Origin: Magnetococcales bacterium
Lineage (GTDB): Bacteria > Pseudomonadota > Magnetococcia > Magnetococcales > Magnetaquicoccaceae
Direction of reading: 5' to 3'
DNA length: 17,170 bases
Assembly: GCA_015229095.1 (NCBI GenBank)
Contig: JADGCE010000047.1
Location: 1-17,170, forward strand
The notes beneath the pieces are model-generated. The model searched no databases. It was not told the DNA's origin and saw only the letters and a list, made by a program, of their open reading frames with translations. The position numbers and the translations under genes were made by a program. Shown in pieces: positions 7,779 to 14,658 of this stretch. Each line of letters begins with the position of its first letter. Within the stretch, counting starts at the first letter, position 1.

Positions 7779-8683
7779 ACAACTCTCGCTGGCTGATCCT
7801 TGCTCTTGCGGTGCTGATCCTGGGTGGGAGTCCGGGAGCGATGGGGCGCGGGAAAGAGGCCGGGGAGCGGGAGCTGATTCGCAGCAAAGGGTCTGACACC
7901 CTGTCGGTGCTGGGTGCGCGCTGGGCAGCCGGTTATCAAGCCCAGACGCCGGGTGTCACGGTGGAGCATGTCAGCGGAGGTTCGGGCAGTGGGGTTGCCT
8001 CGTTGATCAACGGCCATGTCGAGCTTGCCGCCAGCAGTCGTCCCCTGAAATCTCTGGAGATCCGGCAAATAGTCAGCCGCTCCGGCAAGCAACCAGTGCT
8101 GTTTTTGGTAGGACTGGATGCCCTGTCGGTGGTGGTTCACCCCCTCAATCCGCTGCACGGTTTGTCATTGGCGCAGCTGGAGGAGATTTATGGCCGGGAC
8201 GGGGAGATCCGACGCTGGAAAGATTTGGGGGTCGTGGTGCCCGGTTGTGAAGATCAGGATATTCTGCCGGTCAGCCGCAAAAACAATTCGGGCACCTATT
8301 ATCTGTTGCGGGAGATCCTGTTCAACCATCAGCGGCATTTCCGGATTGGCATGGCCACCGTGGAAAATTCGACTGCGGTGGTGCAGCGGGTGGCACAGAC
8401 ACCTTGTGCCATTGGCTATGTGGGCATGGGCTTTGTGACAGCCGCTGTCAAAACCTTGTGCATCACCAAGGAGGGTGGTTCGTGCGTGCCACCCACAGCG
8501 GCGGCGGCTTTGGAAAAACGCTACCCCCTGGCGCGCCCGCTCTACATGGTGGCCCTGGGACCGCCCAGCAACACGATCAAGCGATATGTGGAGTGGATTC
8601 TGGGACCGACCGGGCAGGAAATTTTGAAAAAAACCGGGTTTATTCCGGTGCCCAAGCTGCCGGGAGAGCAGAAGCCGTTTTGA
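7775..8683 (+). CDS. PstS-like periplasmic substrate-binding protein
   Basis: The 302-residue protein belongs to the PstS-like phosphate-binding group (PBP-like). An N-terminal hydrophobic segment (about 5-19, WLILALAVLILGG) with a possible cleavage after GAMG suggests export to the periplasm; there is no lipobox cysteine. Binding-site motifs are SKGSDT (37-42), GGSGSGVASLINGHVELAASSR (68-89) and SRKNNSGTYY (167-176), where Ser/Gly/Thr groups contact phosphate or a similar oxyanion. It ends with a normal C-terminal lobe. Translation starts at TTG (7775) within the ATPase stop (TTGA overlap), so it is coupled to the ATPase. No pstC, pstA or pstB is in the window, so it may act as a sensor or scavenging protein rather than as an ABC transporter part. 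Confidence 0.85.
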   Translation: MNNSRWLILALAVLILGGSPGAMGRGKEAGERELIRSKGSDTLSVLGARWAAGYQAQTPGVTVEHVSGGSGSGVASLINGHVELAASSRPLKSLEIRQIVSRSGKQPVLFLVGLDALSVVVHPLNPLHGLSLAQLEEIYGRDGEIRRWKDLGVVVPGCEDQDILPVSRKNNSGTYYLLREILFNHQRHFRIGMATVENSTAVVQRVAQTPCAIGYVGMGFVTAAVKTLCITKEGGSCVPPTAAAALEKRYPLARPLYMVALGPPSNTIKRYVEWILGPTGQEILKKTGFIPVPKLPGEQKPF

Positions 8684-8699
8684 TCCAAAGCGGCTTCTG
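8669..8699. terminator. Convergent-gene hairpin (no T-tract)
   Basis: CAGAAGCCG and CGGCTTCTG form a 9-bp stem that extends by a U-G wobble and three U-A pairs to 13 pairs around a GATCC loop. The stem contains the stop codon of the PstS-like gene and lies 15 bp from the stop of the DUF302 gene on the other strand. Neither side has a T-run, so it may protect or end mRNAs from both directions rather than be a classical rho-independent terminator. Confidence 0.5.
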
Positions 8700-8714
8700 T
8701 CCCCAGGCGGGTTA

Positions 8715-9119
8715 TCATGGGGCTGCGACGGCGTCGAGGGCGGCCCGCAGGCGTTTGTCCACCTCCTGGGCAACCGCATCGATTTCGGGATGCTGGATCA
8801 TCTGGGCCATGGCGGCGGGGTTGATGGTGGCAATCTCCACCCGATCGCCCTGCATCCGCACCACCACGTTGCAGGGCAGCAGGGTGGCGATATCGGGGAC
8901 AGCGGTCAGGGCCCGCAGGGCCAGAGGGGGATTGCAGGCTCCCAGGATGAGGGTCCGGGGATGCTCCACATCCAGCTTTTTTTTGAGGGTGGCAGAGACA
9001 TCGATTTCGCAAAGAATGCCAAAGCCCTGGGCGGCCAGGGAGACCCGCAGGGCCTCGACGGTGGCATCGAAAGAGGTATGAACCGGGACGACAATGGCAT
9101 AATGGGATGCAGTTTCCAT
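8715..9119 (-). CDS. DUF302 family protein
   Basis: The 134-residue protein is a single DUF302 domain. It shows the family core LILGACNPPLALRAL (about 57-71) followed by PDIATLLPCNVVVRM (75-89), and an early helix FDATVEALRVSLAAQGF. DUF302 proteins are small, soluble, often next to redox or heavy-metal genes, with no assigned reaction; the two cysteines C62 and C83 are conserved in many members. The ATG at 9119 has AGGAG about 10 nt upstream on the minus strand, whereas a longer reading (to 9155) lacks one. It converges on the PstS-like gene. About 125 bp upstream lies the end of the HTH gene; no clear promoter is seen in that gap. Confidence 0.85.
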   Translation of the reverse strand: METASHYAIVVPVHTSFDATVEALRVSLAAQGFGILCEIDVSATLKKKLDVEHPRTLILGACNPPLALRALTAVPDIATLLPCNVVVRMQGDRVEIATINPAAMAQMIQHPEIDAVAQEVDKRLRAALDAVAAP

Positions 9120-9244
9120 GGGGAGTGATCTCCTGGCGTGTTGAGGTAGGTACAAACGCCGACAGGCGGCTTCCCCAGCCTGCTACAAAACGGGCTCCAG
9201 GTCAAGAGACGCAGAAGAGGCAGCGGGGCAACAATCAAGCCCAA

Positions 9245-10150
9245 CTAGGGGTCTGTGTTGCCATTGCCGAGTGCGAGACGACGGGCAGCAGGCGGTCGCC
9301 CTCGGCGGGGCATATCCAACAACCCCAACACACCGGAGCTTTTAAATCTGTTTTTCCAAAAACGTACAGTATAACCGCTAGTTTGAAAGGAACGGGCAAT
9401 TTCACGCACCGGTTGCTCTCCAAGAGCGGCCAGCACCATCCGGGCCCGCTCCGCCAACCGCAAGTTGGATTCGCCATCATCCTGTGCCAATACCCGCAGA
9501 TGTTGCAGTGCCTGGTCATCGGCACCCCCTGGCCCTGCGTCCCTGCACCCCGCCGTGCGCCAGTCGCCACAGGCAATCCGCTCCACGCTGGACTCCTGCC
9601 CTGGCAGGCACACCGAAGAGAGAACCATCCATGGCGCGCTGGCCGGTTCGCTGCCCGGTTCGACCGCCAAAAGGTGCTGCACGTAGGCGCGTTGGGCCAA
9701 ATAACGAGGCGGTTGCGTGCCGGCAGGGCGTTGACTCAGGCAGATTCCCTCCCTGCGCAGCAACCGAAAAACGGCAGTCGTGGGTACGTGGAGACGCATG
9801 GCGATGCTGGTCCCACTCCAGCCCTTTCGGCCTGCCGGAGGGGGCCCGTCGAGCAGTTGCAAGACAGCCGCACGAAATTCAGCATCGTACAAAGGCGGAC
9901 GCCCTCTCCTGGGCTTGTCCAGCAACCCGTTGACCCCGGATCGTGCAAACCGGTCACACCAGGCAGCGACCGCACGGACAGGTGTCTGAAAACGGTTGGC
10001 CACAGACTGCCTCGTTTCACCACCGATGCAGGCCAATACCATCCTGGCCCGTTTGATCGGACGCACCCCGGCCGTCTCACTGTACGCCAAGGCGTGCAGC
10101 GCCTGTAATGCATCCTTTTGACAGATCATCTTTTTATTTTTTTCAGACAT
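9245..10150 (-). CDS. Double-HTH protein derived from an IS630-type transposase N-terminus
   Basis: The 301-residue protein has two copies of the same helix-turn-helix unit. Copy 1 (about 34-86) and copy 2 (about 235-287) each begin RARMVLA, have FQT at the recognition helix region and end with GLLDxPRRGRPP. Copy 1 is followed by a second winged HTH (WSGTSIAMRLHVPTTAVFRLLRREGI, 111-136), as in IS630-family transposases. The DDE catalytic domain that should come next is absent; only about 90 residues of low similarity lie between the two copies. It therefore looks like a domesticated or decayed DNA-binding protein, not an active transposase. No terminal inverted repeats were found around it. 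Start ATG at 10150 has only a weak GGGAG very close upstream, so the true start may differ. Confidence 0.65.
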   Translation of the reverse strand: MSEKNKKMICQKDALQALHALAYSETAGVRPIKRARMVLACIGGETRQSVANRFQTPVRAVAAWCDRFARSGVNGLLDKPRRGRPPLYDAEFRAAVLQLLDGPPPAGRKGWSGTSIAMRLHVPTTAVFRLLRREGICLSQRPAGTQPPRYLAQRAYVQHLLAVEPGSEPASAPWMVLSSVCLPGQESSVERIACGDWRTAGCRDAGPGGADDQALQHLRVLAQDDGESNLRLAERARMVLAALGEQPVREIARSFQTSGYTVRFWKNRFKSSGVLGLLDMPRRGRPPAARRLALGNGNTDP

Positions 10151-10241
10151 GCTCCCAACCCGTTATCATCCAGCCAAAATGCCGCGCCTCTCCCTCGGCT
10201 GTTTCACTGTCAACAAGTGGGCCAGTCGTCTGTTTTTTAAA

Positions 10242-10271
10242 ATAATATTACAATTCAACAAATTGAGACAA
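10242..10271 (-). promoter_or_regulatory. Candidate sigma-70 promoter for the HTH gene
   Basis: Read on the minus strand, TTGTCT (10271-10266) and TATTAT (10247-10242) are separated by 18 bp, with an AT-rich surround. The match is 4/6 and 5/6. It would start transcription near 10235 and give a leader of about 85 nt to the HTH start at 10150. Confidence 0.45.
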
Positions 10272-10376
10272 TACAGGTCAGCGCAGATGGAGAGGCGGGG
10301 TGCAGCCATCGATTGCCAAAAAAAAGCGGATGACGCGCAAAAAAACAGATATTTCATTGGGTTGATAAGGTTGTTT

Positions 10377-10425
10377 CCAGGAGTGTTTGTGCAGAAAAAG
10401 CTGCACCCCCCTATTGCCCTCCTGG
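10377..10425. terminator. Nested inverted repeat beyond the response-regulator gene
   Basis: CCAGGAG (10377-10383) pairs with CTCCTGG (10419-10425), and inside them GTGCAG (10389-10394) pairs with CTGCAC (10401-10406). It lies 10 bp downstream of the response-regulator stop on the minus strand. There is no T-tract on the exit side, so it is a possible weak terminator or 3' stabiliser only. Confidence 0.35.
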
Positions 10426-10434
10426 GGCCTCTTT

Positions 10435-11892
10435 TTACAGATCCCGTTGTGTATTGAGCAGGCGGCGATTGAGGGATTGTCGGGTGATCCCCAACAAGGC
10501 AGCGGCATTGCCCTGATTGCCATCCGTCTGGCGCATGGCCTCCTGGACCAGCCATTGACTGGCCTCTTTCAGGGTGGGCAATCGACCAGGGGCAAGCAAC
10601 AGAGCGGGGGAGAGCGGCGCTTCCGATTCTGGCTGTGGTGTGGCCGTGCGGGGGAGGGTATCACGTTGTGCGAGGGCCAACGCGCGCACTGCAGTGCGAA
10701 ACCGGTCCAAAGCCAGGACCGCACCCGTACTGTGACTGGCCACGGCATCGTAGACCAAAGCCCGCAATTCCCGGACATTGCCGGGAAACGGGTAGGCGGA
10801 GAGCAGGGAAAAAATTTCTGGCGGCAGCTTGGGCTCTCCCTTGTGCATGGAGTGGGCAGCTTCCCGAACAAAATGGCTCAGCAACATGGGCAGATCTTCC
10901 AACCGCTCCCGCAGGGGTGGAATTTCGACACAATGGCTGGAAAGGCGATAAAAAAGATCGGGACGGAAACTGCCCTTGCTCATCTCCCGGCGCAACTCTC
11001 GATTGGTTGCGGCAATGATGCGGGCGTGGGACAGCTTGGCCGTATCCGACCCCAGGGGATAGTAGTGCCGGTCCTGGATCAATCGCAACAGCTTGACCTG
11101 CGTGGCAGGCGGCAGATCACCGATTTCATCCAGAAACAGCGTTCCCTCCCTGGCTTGGGCGATCAACCCCGGTCGTTCGTTGGCAGCGCCGGTAAAAGCA
11201 CCCCGGACATGGCCGAACAAAGTATCGGAAAACATGACATCATCCAGCCCCGCCACATTGACAGAGACCATTTTGCCAGGCCGGCCACTGGCCTGATGGG
11301 CGGCATGGGCAACCAGCTCCTTGCCTACCCCGGTCTCTCCGGTGATCAGGACGGGCTCAATCGATGCGGAGACCGCCTCCAGATACTGGAATATCGTCAA
11401 CATGCGGCGGTTTTTGGTGAGAATGGCGGCAAAACAATCAGGGTGCTTCAATTGGCCGGCGAAAAAGGCCGTGCGCAAGGAGCCCACCTGATCACGCAAG
11501 GCATGAAGCTCCAACGCCCGTTGGACAGAGGAGACAAAACGACTCTCCTCCACGGGTTTAACCAGATAGTCGAAGGCACCCTCTTTCATGCAGGCGACGG
11601 CCTGTTCCACATCCTGGGAGGCGGTTACCACAACAATCGGAATCTCAGGGCGCAGGGCGGTGAGCTGTGCCAGCAATGCCGGACCGGGCAGGTGCGGCAT
11701 GATCAGATCCAGCAGGATCACCCCGACCGAACGATGCTCCAGCCAGGGAAGCAGTTGGCGGGGATCCGCAAAAGAGACCGTCGGGCCAACGCCGTAACTC
11801 TCCAACAAATAGCTGTTGCTGAATAAAATTTCCTCTTCATCATCCACCAGCACGACCGGGATATGTTCCTGTGGGAACCCTGTTTCAAGCAT
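10435..11892 (-). CDS. NtrC-family sigma-54-dependent response regulator
   Basis: This 485-residue cytosolic regulator has three parts. The receiver domain (about 10-130) has the acidic pair D17/D18, the phospho-acceptor D62 in LLDLIMP, T90 and K112 (LVKP). The AAA+ domain (about 150-385) has Walker A GETGVGKE (185-192), the sigma-54 contact loop GAFTGA (231-236), Walker B TLFLDE (251-256) and an arginine-finger region FRPDLFYRL (309-317). A Fis-type HTH follows at about 458-480 (GNAAALLGITRQSLNRRL). All key residues are present, so it should activate sigma-54 promoters when phosphorylated. Its ATG overlaps the kinase stop (ATGCTTGA) and GAGGG lies 8 nt upstream; a longer start at 11976 would overlap the kinase by about 90 bp and is less likely. 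Target genes are not shown by sequence. Confidence 0.93.
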   Translation of the reverse strand: MLETGFPQEHIPVVLVDDEEEILFSNSYLLESYGVGPTVSFADPRQLLPWLEHRSVGVILLDLIMPHLPGPALLAQLTALRPEIPIVVVTASQDVEQAVACMKEGAFDYLVKPVEESRFVSSVQRALELHALRDQVGSLRTAFFAGQLKHPDCFAAILTKNRRMLTIFQYLEAVSASIEPVLITGETGVGKELVAHAAHQASGRPGKMVSVNVAGLDDVMFSDTLFGHVRGAFTGAANERPGLIAQAREGTLFLDEIGDLPPATQVKLLRLIQDRHYYPLGSDTAKLSHARIIAATNRELRREMSKGSFRPDLFYRLSSHCVEIPPLRERLEDLPMLLSHFVREAAHSMHKGEPKLPPEIFSLLSAYPFPGNVRELRALVYDAVASHSTGAVLALDRFRTAVRALALAQRDTLPRTATPQPESEAPLSPALLLAPGRLPTLKEASQWLVQEAMRQTDGNQGNAAALLGITRQSLNRRLLNTQRDL

Positions 11893-14086
11893 GGCCGCAT
11901 CCCTCTGATAGAGGCGTTTCCACTCCGTTGCTATTGTCGTGGATTTTCTGCGTGGGGTGCCCCGTCGGGGCACCATCCAGGGGAAGCATAACGGTTATTT
12001 TTGTCCCTTCTCCAGGTTTTGACTCCACTTGAATACGTCCCCGGTGATGGTTGACAATCTCCTGCACCAGGGAGAGACCAAGACCCGTGCCACCCGTTTC
12101 TGTTCGTGTGGTAAAAAAAGGATCGAAGATGAAGGGTTGAATCTTGGCATCCATCCCGCACCCCTCATCCTCCACGATAATCCGCACCCACTCGTCGGCA
12201 CAATCTGCCACGACCTGTATGGACCGGGAGCGATCCGACAGGGCGAGCAGGGCATTCATGACCAGATTGATCACCACCTGTTCCAATTGTTGAAAATTTC
12301 CCCACACCAGCAGCACTCCGTCCGGGGCACCGGATGCATCCACCCGGGTGGTCAGAGAGTCGGTATGTTTTTTGATTTGATGATCCAACAGGGTGAGTGC
12401 CGCATGAACGATCTCTTGCACATCGAGACGATGGCTCATCTTGTCATCATCATTCCGGGTCAACGCCTTCAGGCTGGAGACAATGCCGTTGATACGCTCA
12501 GCACTGTGGGTGATGCCGTCGATCAGTCGTGGAATCGCCTCGGAGGCCCGACCAAAAGCCACCCCACCCAAGGTGAATGTATCGGTTGTCTGATGGTAGG
12601 CCTGCAGGACAGGGAGGGCATCCTGCCAACTGCGCCTCAGAATGGAGGCGTTGAAGTGGATGGCGTTGTTTGGGTTGTTGATCTCGTGGGCGACTCCGGC
12701 AGCCAGGGTGCCCATGGAGGCAAGGCGGGCGTTGCGCAGTGCCTTCAACTCCAGAAAGCGCCGTTCGCTGACGTTGGTGAAGAGCACCATGGCCTCAATC
12801 AACTTGTTGTCACGGCGGATGGGGGCAATACGTATCTCCCACCAAAGGGATTTGCCCGTCTGGTAGGAAAACTGGTTGGGTTGCCCGGTCAACAAGACTG
12901 TTTTGAATACCGTTTGATAAACATCCAGCAGGTCATCGGGCAACACATCCAGAAAACAACTGCCCTGGGTGAGCAGAGGCCGTTTTGCCTCGTGCCCCAG
13001 CAACGGCAAATCCCGGTTGACGGCATGGATGGTACTCATCCGGTCCACAATCAGGACAATATCCGGGCACTGTTCAAAAAACACCCGCAAGGTTGTTTCC
13101 GATTTGCCGAGTTCGTCGTACAGTCGGGTGCGTTCGATCAGGGAACGGCGTATCCACTCCAGAAAATAAACCGTGGTCAAGGTCAACAACAATCCCCCCA
13201 GCAATACCATCAGCGGGGCATGGGCAAATCCCTCGGCACTGCGGAAATAGGGCGTGGCCGCGCAGGTGATGGACCAGAGACGATCCGCGACGGAAAACTG
13301 TTCGGTCAAAAGCAATGTCTGCTGCGACCGCCACGCTTGCCAGGTGCTGGCCGTCACAGTGGAATGCGGGGCGGAACTCAAACGACTATCGTAAAAATCC
13401 AGAAATTGCGGGTCAGCGGGATCGGTTTCATCCAACAGCAAAAATTCCACCCCACGCGGTTCCAGAATGCTGATGGACAAACCGGCCAACTGGGCAAGAT
13501 CGATCCGCCCGACCAGAAAGCCGGCCACCGCTTTCGCCTCCGGATGGGTGGCGGTCGGGGGGGATGCCAATACCGGCAGCACAACAAAGAACGTGTTTCT
13601 GGCATCATCACTCCGCCCGACCGCAGCCAATCGGGCCGTCGTTTGCCGGGTCTCGCGTGCGAGTGCCACGCCCGCAAGCACGGCGGGGTTATGGAGCACA
13701 TCCTCCTCGCTGGGCCCCACGGTCACACCACTGCCCGATGCGGGATGCCAGGTCAGGGAGGAAAGCCAGGGGTGGCGCGCCAGTTGTTGCTCGGCGAGAG
13801 CACGAAAATGTGAGGTGTCCATCATTGTGGCCCCGGCCACGACATGGCCCACCATCGTGATGGCGTCGACGGCGTCGGCGATTCCCTTCTGAAAAACACG
13901 GTTGCGGTTTTGTGCCACCCATCCAAACTCCGTCTGGAGGTAGGAGCGCATCTGTTGTGCCGTCAATTGCCAGACCAGGCCGGATACCAGGAGACCAAAC
14001 AGCAGCACCAACCCGGTAACCATGGGATGATCAGGGCGCAGCACACGCTTCAGCAGGGTGGAAAAAGAACGGGACAACGGCATCAT
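11885..14086 (-). CDS. CHASE-PAS sensor histidine kinase
   Basis: The 733-residue inner-membrane kinase has TM1 at about 22-42, an extracytoplasmic CHASE-like sensor (about 60-285, containing FRALAEQQLARHPWLSSLTWHPA), TM2 at about 290-310, a PAS domain (about 328-445), a HisKA domain with H467 in GVAHEINNPNN, and a HATPase domain with N-box INLVMNAL (606-613), G1 DEGCGM (640-645), F-box FDPFFTT (654-660) and G2 GTGLGL (666-671). All catalytic boxes are intact. It should phosphorylate the overlapping NtrC-type regulator; the ligand of the CHASE domain is unknown. Two adjacent ATGs (14086 and 14083) are possible starts with a weak ribosome site; the longer reading to 14167 would start on TTG and is not favoured. 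Such kinase/NtrC-type pairs often regulate transport or exopolysaccharide genes. Confidence 0.92.
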   Translation of the reverse strand: MMPLSRSFSTLLKRVLRPDHPMVTGLVLLFGLLVSGLVWQLTAQQMRSYLQTEFGWVAQNRNRVFQKGIADAVDAITMVGHVVAGATMMDTSHFRALAEQQLARHPWLSSLTWHPASGSGVTVGPSEEDVLHNPAVLAGVALARETRQTTARLAAVGRSDDARNTFFVVLPVLASPPTATHPEAKAVAGFLVGRIDLAQLAGLSISILEPRGVEFLLLDETDPADPQFLDFYDSRLSSAPHSTVTASTWQAWRSQQTLLLTEQFSVADRLWSITCAATPYFRSAEGFAHAPLMVLLGGLLLTLTTVYFLEWIRRSLIERTRLYDELGKSETTLRVFFEQCPDIVLIVDRMSTIHAVNRDLPLLGHEAKRPLLTQGSCFLDVLPDDLLDVYQTVFKTVLLTGQPNQFSYQTGKSLWWEIRIAPIRRDNKLIEAMVLFTNVSERRFLELKALRNARLASMGTLAAGVAHEINNPNNAIHFNASILRRSWQDALPVLQAYHQTTDTFTLGGVAFGRASEAIPRLIDGITHSAERINGIVSSLKALTRNDDDKMSHRLDVQEIVHAALTLLDHQIKKHTDSLTTRVDASGAPDGVLLVWGNFQQLEQVVINLVMNALLALSDRSRSIQVVADCADEWVRIIVEDEGCGMDAKIQPFIFDPFFTTRTETGGTGLGLSLVQEIVNHHRGRIQVESKPGEGTKITVMLPLDGAPTGHPTQKIHDNSNGVETPLSEGCGHA

Positions 14087-14133
14087 GCGTACTATCCAGG
14101 GCAAACAAACAGGTTGGGTGGGGTATCGCCTGT

Positions 14134-14151
14134 GCGCAGCAAATGCTGCGC
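14134..14151. promoter_or_regulatory. Palindrome in kinase leader
   Basis: GCGCAGCA-AA-TGCTGCGC is an exact 8-bp inverted repeat with a 2-bp centre, 48 bp before the kinase ATG. It could be an operator or a hairpin in the 5' leader that limits translation. No known regulator consensus is matched. Confidence 0.45.
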
Positions 14152-14244
14152 GCGCCGCAACAAACAATCGACCGTTTTATGTTGATAAATCAGATGATAT
14201 GCACCTGATCACAGGCGGCACGCCATTTTTTGCTGCACACCACA

Positions 14245-14260
14245 GGCAACCCTTCTGCCG
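14245..14260 (-). promoter_or_regulatory. Candidate sigma-54 promoter of the two-component operon
   Basis: The minus-strand sequence CGGCAGAAGGGTTGCC keeps GGCA at -24 and TTGC at -12 with the correct GG-N10-GC spacing of the TGGCAC-N5-TTGC consensus. It points at the kinase gene, about 150 bp upstream of its ATG. The regulator in the same operon is a sigma-54 activator, so autoregulation is plausible. On the plus strand the same bases give a poorer GG-N10-GC match. Confidence 0.4.
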
Positions 14261-14286
14261 AACGGATGGGAGTTTAACACATTGAA

Positions 14287-14306
14287 GTAAAATGGAAAGG
14301 TAAAAT
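14287..14306. repeat. GTAAAAT direct repeat, 13-bp period
   Basis: GTAAAAT occurs at 14287-14293 and again at 14300-14306, separated by GGAAAG. It is about 105-120 bp before the start of the 63-residue membrane protein gene. Such spaced direct repeats can bind a dimeric regulator, but the spacing differs from the 11-bp Pho box. Confidence 0.35.
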
Positions 14307-14343
14307 TCATGCGGGATGGCATGATTCGTGACCTTCCTTCCTG

Positions 14344-14363
14344 TGTTCGGAGAGTATCGAACA
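14344..14363. promoter_or_regulatory. Inverted repeat, possible activator (UAS) site
   Basis: TGTTCG-N8-CGAACA forms an exact 6-bp inverted repeat. It is about 120 bp upstream of the predicted sigma-54 start for the kinase operon, the usual distance for an NtrC-type enhancer, and about 50 bp upstream of the PiT-side first gene. Binding by the local regulator is an inference. Confidence 0.35.
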
Positions 14364-14409
14364 GGGCAATAGTGCACGGACGATTTGCAACGAAGGAGGA
14401 TGAATCAGC

Positions 14410-14601
14410 ATGGAACAAACGACGACGGGTTCCGCATATCGCTATCTGCTTGCGGTTTGCGGGGTGGCGGCCATTTTCCCCCTTTCCAGGCTCAATCTGG
14501 AGGGGGTTGTGCCGCTGATAGCGGGCATTTTGGGTTGTGCTCTGTATGCCGGGGTGCTGTTGCGCATGTCGATCACCCCCTCCTACAGCAGTCGGTTGTG
14601 A
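14410..14601 (+). CDS. Small two-helix membrane protein
   Basis: I do not recognise this 63-residue protein. It has two hydrophobic stretches, at about 12-26 (YLLAVCGVAAIFPLS) and 33-51 (VVPLIAGILGCALYAGVLL), joined by a short loop, and short polar ends, so it is probably an inner-membrane hairpin. AAGGAGG lies 10 nt before the ATG, one of the strongest ribosome sites in the window, which supports real translation. It is 57 bp upstream of the DUF47 gene and on the same strand as DUF47-PiT, so it is likely the first gene of that operon and could be a small subunit or regulator of the transporter. That role is inference from position only. Confidence 0.65.
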   Translation: MEQTTTGSAYRYLLAVCGVAAIFPLSRLNLEGVVPLIAGILGCALYAGVLLRMSITPSYSSRL

Positions 14602-14658
14602 CCGCTGCACCCGGTGCAGTTTTTTAAACGTGGATAATCAGTCAATCAAAAGGATGCA

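Larger units (their letters stand above)
10151..10434. other. AT-rich intergenic region upstream of the HTH gene
   Basis: This 284-bp stretch separates the HTH gene from the 3' end of the response-regulator gene, both on the minus strand. It is much more AT-rich (about 10231-10275 and 10318-10350) than the rest of the window. It contains the promoter candidate for the HTH gene and a nested inverted repeat beside the regulator stop. I see no open reading frame worth calling in it. Confidence 0.6.
14087..14409. other. Divergent regulatory region, kinase / PiT operon
   Basis: This 323-bp gap lies between the divergent kinase gene (minus) and the small membrane protein gene (plus). Reading right to left it holds a 20-bp inverted repeat (14344-14363), a GTAAAAT direct repeat (14287-14306), a sigma-54-like element (14245-14260) and a GCGCAGCA palindrome (14134-14151). 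I see no convincing gene in it and no clear -35/-10 pair pointing at the PiT operon. Confidence 0.6.

Noticed and set aside
9120..10434. A complete IS630 insertion sequence
   Set aside because: No DDE domain, no terminal inverted repeats and no clear TA target duplication were found around the double-HTH gene.
10387..11826. A 479-residue plus-strand frame opposite the response regulator
   Set aside because: The minus strand has a full receiver-AAA+-HTH protein; the plus frame has no motifs.
12029..13813. A 594-residue plus-strand frame opposite the histidine kinase
   Set aside because: The kinase on the minus strand has all catalytic boxes; the antisense product looks like random translation.
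14214..14236. GGCACG...TTGC as a sigma-54 promoter on the plus strand
   Set aside because: The distance between GG and GC is 3 bp too long for a -24/-12 element.
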